The position numbers were made by a program, and so were the translations under genes. Under the pieces are notes generated by a model that worked only from the letters and a program-made list of their open reading frames with translations, did no database searches and was not told the origin of the DNA. This document shows, one piece after another, positions 1-7,688 of a stretch of 27,300 bases of DNA. The DNA is taken from assembly GCA_031272615.1 (NCBI GenBank), contig JAISTL010000034.1:1-27300 (forward strand), written 5' to 3'. How positions within the stretch are numbered: the stretch's first letter is position 1; the number at the start of each line of letters is the position of its first letter. Origin of the DNA: Methylobacteriaceae bacterium (GTDB lineage: Bacteria > Pseudomonadota > Alphaproteobacteria > Rhizobiales > Beijerinckiaceae).

Positions 1-47
1 GCATGGGGCTTTGAGGGAAGGCGGAAGGCCGGGATGGCGGACGCCGC

Positions 48-72
48 GTCATTGCGAGGAACGAAGCAATCC
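48..72 (-). repeat. REP-like palindromic element, copy A
   Basis: A short element reading gtcattgcgagg...gaagcaatcc. It is a variant of the 29-base elements at 141-169, 13564-13592 and 13713-13741, lying in the orientation opposite to copy B. Between the ends attgcg and gcaatc it forms a small imperfect hairpin. Copies A and B face each other across the minisatellite at 84-138. Confidence 0.7.
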
Positions 73-83
73 AGAAGAGATCC

Positions 84-138
84 GGTGGACTTGGTGGACG
101 AGGGTGGACGAGGGTGGACGAGGGTGGACTTGGTGGAC
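84..138 (+). repeat. GGTGGAC minisatellite, left copy
   Basis: Six tandem GGTGGAC cores separated by tt or gag, giving units of 9 or 10 bases over 55 bp. A second array with the same core lies at 13465-13516. Open frames through it give only low-complexity translations, so I do not treat it as coding. Confidence 0.8.
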
Positions 139-140
139 AG

Positions 141-171
141 CTGGATTGCTTCGCTTCGCTCGCAATGACGG
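141..171 (+). repeat. REP-like palindromic element, copy B
   Basis: Begins ctggattgcttcgcttcgct and continues to gcaatgacgg. Its first 29 bases are identical to copy E at 13713-13741 and are the exact reverse complement of copy D at 13564-13592. The element is itself a hairpin, because attgc and gcaat flank a cgctt-type centre. Confidence 0.85.
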
Positions 172-217
172 CGGAACCGGCGGTACGACACCTCAACCAT
201 CGAGGCACGCGGCGGCA

Positions 218-250
218 CTGGATTGCTTCGCTCGCGCTCGTGGGTGACGG
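218..250 (+). repeat. Degenerate REP-like element, copy C
   Basis: Starts ctggattgcttcgctcg like copy B, then diverges and ends gggtgacgg. Like copy B it is followed by ggcggaaccggcgg, a string also seen around 318-331. It looks like a decayed copy of the same family. Confidence 0.55.
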
Positions 251-373
251 CGGAACCGGCGGGGCGACACAGCAACCGCGCTTACGCGCGCGGCGGACGG
301 GGGCGTCCGCCATCCCGGCGGAACCGGCGGCGGGGTGTTCGGCGTTTTTTTTATTCACAACGCCGATTCAACC

Positions 374-402
374 TTACATTCCGTTGCCGCACGATTTATA
401 AC
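374..402 (+). promoter_or_regulatory. Possible sigma-70-type promoter for recN
   Basis: TTACAT at 374-379 and TATAAC at 397-402 are separated by 17 bases, and the -10 element ends 37 bases before the preferred recN start. The -10 matches consensus in five of six positions and the -35 is moderate. I saw no GAAC-N7-GAAC LexA box here. This is a pattern-based call only. Confidence 0.4.
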
Positions 403-439
403 GTCCGTCGTTTCCTTGACCCTCCGGATGCCCCGCACC

Positions 440-2113
440 ATGCTTCTCCGGCTCGCCATTCACAACATTGTCCTGATCGACAGGCTGGAACTGGAATTTG
501 ACTCCGGGCTCTCGGTTCTCACCGGTGAAACCGGCGCGGGCAAATCGATTCTGCTGGACGCCTTTGCCCTGGCGCTCGGCGCCCGGGGGGACCTGTCGCT
601 GGTGCGCCACGGCGAGGCGCAGGGCCAGGTATCGGCGACCTTCGCGGTGGCCCCCACCCATCCGGCATGGGCGACGGCGCTGGACGCCGGTGTTTCCTTT
701 GACAATGAGATGATTCTGCGCCGGGTGCAGGCCGCCGACGGGCGCTCCCGGGCCTATGTCAACGATGTGCCGGTGAGCGTGCAGACATTGCGGGAGATCG
801 GCGGCGCGCTGGTGGAAATCCACGGCCAGCACGCTGACCGCGCCCTGATGGACGCCGCCGTTCACCGCATGATCCTCGATGCCTTCGGCGACCTGCAGGC
901 GCCGGTTGCGGCGGTGCGCGACGCTTCCCGGGCACTGAAGGAGATTGCCGCCGACTACACGGCGCAAAAGGAGCGGGTTGAACGCATCCTCAAGGAGGCG
1001 GATTATCTGCGCCACGCCGCCGAAGAACTGCGGCAGCTCAATGCCGAACCGGGCGAGGAGGAGGCGTTGACGGCGCGGCGTCAGCTGATGATGCACGCCG
1101 AAAAGCTGGCGGCGGACCTCAACGAGGCGGCGGAAGCGCTGGGCGGCCCGGCGTCGGTGGTGCCGCTGCTCGCACTGACGCTGCGCAAGCTGGAACGGCG
1201 GCGGGAGACGGCGCCGGAGATTCTCGACCCGTGCATCGAGGCGCTGGATACGGCTGTTCAATCTCTCAACGACGCGCATGACACCGTTGAGGCGGCGCTC
1301 GGCGCCATGGAATTCGACGCCTTCGAGCTGGAGCGCACCGAGGAACGGCTGTTCGCGCTGAGAGCGGCGGCGCGCAAATACAACACCACCGTTGACGAGC
1401 TGGACACGGTGCGCCAACAGTTTGAAGCCGATGTCCGGGCCGTTGAAAACGGCGAGGAACAGCTGGCGGCATTGGGGCGCAAGCGCGACGAGGCGGACGC
1501 CGCGTATGTGGCGCGGGCGGCGGCGCTGAGTGTCGGCCGGCATGGCGCGGTGGCGCAGCTCACCGACCAGGTCAATTCGGAACTGCCGCCGCTCAAGCTG
1601 GAAAACGCCCGCTTCCAGGTGGACATGACATCGGACGAAACGGCGCGGGACGCCGGCGGGTTCGAGCGCGTCGAATTCTGGGCGCAGACCAACCCCGGCA
1701 CCCGCGCCGGGCCGCTGATGAAGGTGGCGTCGGGGGGGGAACTCTCCCGCTTCATGCTGGCGCTCAAGGTGGTGCTGGCGGACAAGGGCTCCGCCCCCAC
1801 CCTCGTTTTCGATGAAATCGACGCCGGAGTCGGCGGGGCCGTCGCCAACGCCATCGGCGCGCGGCTGCGGCGGCTGTCCGACAAGGTGCAGGTGATTTGC
1901 GTCACCCACGCGCCGCAGGTCGCCGCCCTGGCCGACCACCATTTCCTCATCAGCAAGCGGCCGGTGGCCGATGCCGGGCGCATGGAAACGCTGGTGCACC
2001 TGCTGGACGGCGCCGGGCGGCGGGATGAAATCGCCCGGATGCTGGCGGGCGCCCATATCACCGAGGAGGCGCGCGCCGCCGCCTCACGGCTGATGGAGGG
2101 ACGCCCGGATTGA
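440..2113 (+). CDS. recN: DNA repair protein RecN
   Basis: RecN is an SMC-like ATPase that acts early in double-strand-break repair by bringing DNA ends together for recombination. From the ATG at 440 the protein is 557 residues, the usual family length. Visible motifs are the N-terminal MLLRLAIHNIVLIDRL block, Walker A GETGAGKS at residues 29-36, a central charged helical region compatible with a coiled coil, the ABC signature VASGGELSRF, Walker B TLVFDEIDAGVGG and a CVTHAPQVAA switch region. An in-frame ATG at 428 would add four residues, but family proteins normally start at the MLLRL equivalent. ligA follows 39 bases downstream on the same strand, a common alphaproteobacterial pairing, and the two are probably co-transcribed. 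No LexA box was seen, so SOS control is not evident. Confidence 0.97.
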   Translation: MLLRLAIHNIVLIDRLELEFDSGLSVLTGETGAGKSILLDAFALALGARGDLSLVRHGEAQGQVSATFAVAPTHPAWATALDAGVSFDNEMILRRVQAADGRSRAYVNDVPVSVQTLREIGGALVEIHGQHADRALMDAAVHRMILDAFGDLQAPVAAVRDASRALKEIAADYTAQKERVERILKEADYLRHAAEELRQLNAEPGEEEALTARRQLMMHAEKLAADLNEAAEALGGPASVVPLLALTLRKLERRRETAPEILDPCIEALDTAVQSLNDAHDTVEAALGAMEFDAFELERTEERLFALRAAARKYNTTVDELDTVRQQFEADVRAVENGEEQLAALGRKRDEADAAYVARAAALSVGRHGAVAQLTDQVNSELPPLKLENARFQVDMTSDETARDAGGFERVEFWAQTNPGTRAGPLMKVASGGELSRFMLALKVVLADKGSAPTLVFDEIDAGVGGAVANAIGARLRRLSDKVQVICVTHAPQVAALADHHFLISKRPVADAGRMETLVHLLDGAGRRDEIARMLAGAHITEEARAAASRLMEGRPD

Positions 2114-2149
2114 CGTCCGTTCCTTCGTTCACACTCTGAAAGGTCTTGA

Positions 2150-4303
<2,154 letters not shown>

Positions 4304-4634
4304 AGGCAAGCCGCGGAGGCGTCCCGGGCGGATTGCCGGGGCGGACGACGGACTGCCGATTGACGGGGCGGTGGACGCCTGCGGGCCGTTCATCATCGTT
4401 TCATGCCGCATAACCTATGCATAACAGGGAATTCATGACATTTGCTGTTGAAGCAAGGCGGAGGTTGTCCTATAGTGATGGTTACCATGAAAAACATATA
4501 AAACAACAATATCAACGTGTTACGGCGTTTTCAGTAGAGCGTCACCCTGGTTTGAGCGTTGGAACCGCTTCCGGTGACGCGTGCTGCGCCTTCCGGATTG
4601 TTGAGTTTCAACAATAAAGAGATAGGGGGTTTCC
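4304..4634. other. Intergenic region between ligA and the envelope module
   Basis: About 330 bases without a convincing gene. The left half is GC-rich. From about 4410 the sequence becomes AT-richer, with a promoter-like pair at 4448-4476 and then a leader of about 150 bases. An open frame at 4417-4617 would encode 66 residues with no recognisable motif, so I leave it out. Just before the next gene, agataggggg gives a good ribosome binding site. I saw no terminator hairpin for ligA. Confidence 0.6.
4448..4476 (+). promoter_or_regulatory. Sigma-70-type promoter for the envelope module
   Basis: TTGAAG at 4448-4453, a 17-base spacer and TATAGT at 4471-4476 form a good housekeeping-type promoter. 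Transcription would begin near 4483, leaving an untranslated leader of about 150 bases before the ATG at 4635. Nothing else in the intergenic region looks as good. Confidence 0.55.
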
Positions 4635-6578
4635 ATGGTCAAGCCGGAAAAATGGTGGTGGGGTGTACTTCCCCTGCTTCTCCTGACAATTATTGCGTTC
4701 CAGTATAGAGAATCGACAATTTCGAGCGACATCGCCCAGCGCGTCGACGGTGAGGCGAAGGCCCTGGGCTTGACGGCCACCGTCAGCGGGCGGGATGTCA
4801 CGCTGGCGGGCACCAAATTCGACGCGGACAAGGTCAAGGCCGCCGTCGCCAAAATCCAGGGCATTTACGGGGTCCGCAAGGTGAACGATATCACCCGGGA
4901 ACCGCCCGTCGCATCGCCCTATGTCTGGCAGGCGAGCCGTCGCGACGGCACGGTGCAGCTGACCGGAAACCTCACCGATCCCTCCCATCAGGACGCGCTG
5001 CTTGACACCGCCAAACAGACGTTCGCCGGGGAGGAAATCAAGAATGAATTCACCTTTGCCGGCGGCGCGCCGAACGGTTTCAAGGAAGCGACAACCGCCG
5101 TCCTGTCCGTTCTGCCGTTGATGAAGGAAGGCGAATTTTCCCTTTCCGACACCGCCCTGTCGGTGGCCGGCATCGTCAAGAATGACGCCGTCAAACAGCA
5201 GGTGGAAGCGGCGCTGAAAAACCTGCCCGCCGGGTTCACGCTGGACAAGACGGATATTTCCGTGCTGCCGCCGTTCCAATTTGCCGTGAGCGGCAAAGCC
5301 GGCCAAATCAGTGAAACGGGGGCTGACCCGTCCATCGGCAACACTCCCGACGAGTTTGCCGCGGCCAGGGAAACGCTGCTCAAGGCCGCCGCCCTGATGC
5401 ACGAGGCGGATGTTTCGGTGAGCGGGCAGACCGTCGACATTACCGGAAAGGTGAAGCATGACGACGCCAAGGCCGCGGTTTTGACCGAGCTGAAGAACCT
5501 TCCCGCCGGCTTCAAGACCGGCGCCGTGAACATCGACACCCTGCCGCCGTTCAAATACTCCATCGCCAAAAAGGCCGGCGCCGTCAGCGAGAGCGGCGAC
5601 GGACCGGAAGCGGGCAACACCCCCGACGGGTTTGCCGATGTCAAACCGTTGCTGCTGAAGGCGCTGGAGCCGATGCATGAGGCGGCTCTGGCAATCAACG
5701 GCCAAACCGTCACGTTGACCGGAACGGTCATCAACGACGCGGTGAAGCAACAGGTGCTGGCCGGGTTGAAAGACCTGCCCGCCGGGTTCAAAACCGGCGA
5801 CGTGAAGGTGTCGACGCTGCCGCCGTTCAAATATTCCATCGTCAAAAAGGGCGGCGCGGTCAGCGAGAGCGGCGACGGACCGGACGCCGGCAACACCCCC
5901 GACGGGTTTGCCGATGTCAAACCGCTGCTGCTGAAGGCGCTGGAGCCGATGCATGAGGCGGCGCTGGCAATCAACGGCCAAACCGTCGCGTTGACCGGAA
6001 CGGTCATCAACGACGCGGTGAAGCAACAGGTGCTGGCCGGGTTGAAAGACCTGCCCGCCGGATTCAAAACCGGCGACATGAAGGTTTCGACGCTGCCGCC
6101 GTGCAAATATTCCATCGTCAAAAAGGGCGGCGCGGTCAGCGAGAGCGGCGACGGACCGGAAGCGGGCAACACCCCCGACGGGTTTGCCGATGTCAAGCCG
6201 CTGCTGCTGAAGGTGGTGGGGCTGATGCACGAGGCCAGGCTGGCAGTGACCGGGCAGGCCATTGCCCTTTCCGGAACGGTGAACAACGACGCCGTGAAGG
6301 AAGAGGTGCTGGCCGGGTTGAAAAACCTGCCCGCCGGGTTCAAAACCGGTGATGTGAAAATCGACGCCCTGCCGCCGTTCAAATACTCGGTCAGCAAAAA
6401 AGGCGAGGCGATCAGGCAGGCCGGCGGAAACGCCGACGACGCCAACGCGCCTGAAGGGTTCGCCGATATCAAGGCGGCGCTTCTCAAGGCCGTGGGCCTG
6501 ATGAGCGACGCGGACCTGACGATGACCGACAAGGCCGTCACCCTCACCGGGACCGTGAAGAACGCCGCGGTGATGTAG
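4635..6578 (+). CDS. BON-repeat envelope protein, N-terminal part up to an in-frame TAG
   Basis: The ATG at 4635 follows the ribosome binding site agataggggg. The protein opens with a membrane anchor (residues about 5-21, WWWGVLPLLLLTIIAF) and then BON-like modules: an N-terminal module with the pattern V-GRDVTLAGTKFD, then 92-residue repeats built as N-T-P-D-G-F ... alternating strand ... L-T-G-T-V ... L-P-A-G-F. The frame stops at TAG 6576-6578 in the middle of a repeat. The same frame then continues, without any shift, through a further repeat into an OmpA domain ending at 7676. The intact gene would therefore be 1,013 residues, resembling OmpA-family proteins with BON domains. As read, translation would give a membrane-anchored periplasmic fragment of 647 residues lacking the peptidoglycan-binding domain. 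The gene may be newly broken, read through, or affected by a sequencing error. Confidence 0.85.
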   Translation: MVKPEKWWWGVLPLLLLTIIAFQYRESTISSDIAQRVDGEAKALGLTATVSGRDVTLAGTKFDADKVKAAVAKIQGIYGVRKVNDITREPPVASPYVWQASRRDGTVQLTGNLTDPSHQDALLDTAKQTFAGEEIKNEFTFAGGAPNGFKEATTAVLSVLPLMKEGEFSLSDTALSVAGIVKNDAVKQQVEAALKNLPAGFTLDKTDISVLPPFQFAVSGKAGQISETGADPSIGNTPDEFAAARETLLKAAALMHEADVSVSGQTVDITGKVKHDDAKAAVLTELKNLPAGFKTGAVNIDTLPPFKYSIAKKAGAVSESGDGPEAGNTPDGFADVKPLLLKALEPMHEAALAINGQTVTLTGTVINDAVKQQVLAGLKDLPAGFKTGDVKVSTLPPFKYSIVKKGGAVSESGDGPDAGNTPDGFADVKPLLLKALEPMHEAALAINGQTVALTGTVINDAVKQQVLAGLKDLPAGFKTGDMKVSTLPPCKYSIVKKGGAVSESGDGPEAGNTPDGFADVKPLLLKVVGLMHEARLAVTGQAIALSGTVNNDAVKEEVLAGLKNLPAGFKTGDVKIDALPPFKYSVSKKGEAIRQAGGNADDANAPEGFADIKAALLKAVGLMSDADLTMTDKAVTLTGTVKNAAVM

Positions 6579-6995
6579 GAGCTGGTGCCGGCGCTGCAGG
6601 CTGTTCCCGCCGGCGTGGCGGTCAACGCCAGGCAAATCACCGTGCTGCCGCCGTTCACCTGGGAAGCGGCCAAGACGGAGGGTGTTGTGGCGCAAAAGGG
6701 CGGCAACACCCAGGCGGCGAATGTTCCCGATGACTTCAAAGCGGCCAAGGCGGCGCTGCTGTCCGCCGTCGGCCTGCTGGAAAAGGGCGGGGTCAGCCTG
6801 ACGGGCACCAACGTTTCGATTTCCGGCACGGTCAAGACCGATGAGGTCAAGGAGAAGGTGCTGGCGGCACTGAAAACCCTGCCCGCCGGTTACACGCTGG
6901 CCAAGACGGAGCTCGAGGCTCCTCCGCCGCCGAAACCGTTCTCGTTCAACGTCGAACGGGCCGACGGCACGTTGACGCTTTCCGGCGGCGTTCCC
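5064..6995 (+). repeat. Seven tandem 276-bp (92-codon) coding repeats
   Basis: The landmark codons for N-T-P-(D/E)-G-F recur at 5064 (as GAPNGF), 5340, 5616, 5892, 6168, 6444 and 6720, exactly 276 bases apart each time. The units at 5616-5891 and 5892-6167 differ at only about nine positions by my reading, so they duplicated recently, while the outer units are much more diverged. The spacing never deviates from 276, so the copies have stayed in frame. Confidence 0.92.
6576..6578 (+). other. In-frame amber codon inside the BON-repeat gene
   Basis: TAG falls at codon 648 of an otherwise continuous frame from 4635 to 7676. Aligning the repeat units places it where other units carry CAA (glutamine) or GAA (glutamate) in the sequence D-A-V-K-Q-Q-V. 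CAG to TAG would be a single C-to-T change. Other genes here (ftsL, the glycosyltransferase, the methyltransferase and this gene's own true end) also terminate with TAG, which argues against genome-wide amber reassignment. Confidence 0.9.
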
Positions 6996-7676
6996 GACGA
7001 CAAGGCGAAAACGTCAATCCTGCAGACGATCAAGTTGTTCTTCTCCCGTGACAAGGTGGTGGACAATCTTGAAACCATCGAAGGCGCCCCAAGCAATTTC
7101 CTGGCCGGAACGGAAGCCGGATTGAAGGCCCTGTCACGTATGGGCAGCGGCTCTTTCAGCCTCGACGGCGCCGGAAAGGAGCTCAAACTCCAGGGCTCGG
7201 CGTTCTATGAAGGCGCCGCGGCCGGAATCCGTGAAAGCCTGGGTAAACTGTCGTCCCAGGGGCTTTCCTTCGATCTCGCGGTCAACGCCGCGGCGCCGGG
7301 AACGTCCCTCGACCGCTCAACCTGCCAGAAGGACATCAACGACCTGATGTCGGCGGAGAAAATCCACTTTGAAACCGGGAAGGCGATCATCACCGATTAT
7401 TCGGCCGGGTTGCTGGATCAGCTGGTGTACACCCTGTTGCGCTGCCCGGAGTCCCGAGTGTCCATTGTCGGACACACGGATTCGGTGGGTGACCCGGCGG
7501 CCAATCAGGAATTGTCTGAAAAGCGGGCCGAAGCGGTGAAGAACTACCTGGTCGGCGCGAGTATCGCCGATTCCCGCCTCGAAACCTCCGGAAAGGGAGC
7601 CTCCGAACCCGTTGCCGACAACGGCACCGATGAGGGACGCGCGCTGAACCGGCGGATAGAGTTCATTCTTCAATAG
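6585..7676 (+). CDS. BON-repeat envelope protein, C-terminal part with OmpA peptidoglycan-binding domain
   Basis: This piece continues in the frame of the upstream piece after the TAG. It completes the broken repeat, adds one more full repeat and a diverged module (FSFNVERADGTLTLSGG) that resembles the N-terminal one, and ends in an OmpA-like domain. That domain shows IHFETGKAIIT, GHTDSVGDPAANQELSEKRA and NRRIEFIL. It is the type that binds peptidoglycan in the periplasm. The first start-like codon is GTG at 6585, preceded by AGGAG at 6577-6581, a ribosome-binding-like match but only three bases away. Re-initiation there would make a protein without a signal peptide, so it could not reach the periplasm by the usual route. 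I consider this the tail of one gene. The partner gene begins 12 bases after its stop. Confidence 0.8.
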   Translation: MPALQAVPAGVAVNARQITVLPPFTWEAAKTEGVVAQKGGNTQAANVPDDFKAAKAALLSAVGLLEKGGVSLTGTNVSISGTVKTDEVKEKVLAALKTLPAGYTLAKTELEAPPPPKPFSFNVERADGTLTLSGGVPDDKAKTSILQTIKLFFSRDKVVDNLETIEGAPSNFLAGTEAGLKALSRMGSGSFSLDGAGKELKLQGSAFYEGAAAGIRESLGKLSSQGLSFDLAVNAAAPGTSLDRSTCQKDINDLMSAEKIHFETGKAIITDYSAGLLDQLVYTLLRCPESRVSIVGHTDSVGDPAANQELSEKRAEAVKNYLVGASIADSRLETSGKGASEPVADNGTDEGRALNRRIEFILQ

Positions 7677-7688
7677 GGACAACGTGAC

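Noticed and set aside
84..138. CRISPR array suggested by regular short repeats
   Set aside because: The 7-base cores are separated by only 2 or 3 bases, with no unique spacers and no cas genes. It is a minisatellite.
11..247. Open frames through the left repeat region that could encode short Trp/Arg/Gly-rich proteins
   Set aside because: They are translations of REP palindromes and the GGTGGAC array, with no ribosome binding site and no domain.
335..440. LexA box in front of recN
   Set aside because: I looked for GAAC-N7-GAAC or GTTC-N7-GTTC and found none. Only a sigma-70-like pair is present.
374..2056. Long minus-strand open frame opposite recN (560 codons), with similar long frames opposite ligA, the BON-repeat gene, ftsI and imuB/dnaE2
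   Set aside because: These are antisense shadows produced by high GC at third codon positions. They are rich in Arg, His, Pro, Gly and Gln, show no motifs and lie opposite well-recognised genes.
4417..4617. Possible 66-residue protein before the envelope module
   Set aside because: There is no motif and no ribosome binding site, and it overlaps the promoter and leader of the next gene.
6576..6578. Pyrrolysine or genome-wide amber recoding as the explanation of the in-frame TAG
   Set aside because: Several other genes in the window end in TAG at the expected family length, so TAG acts as a stop here. There are no pyl genes in view.
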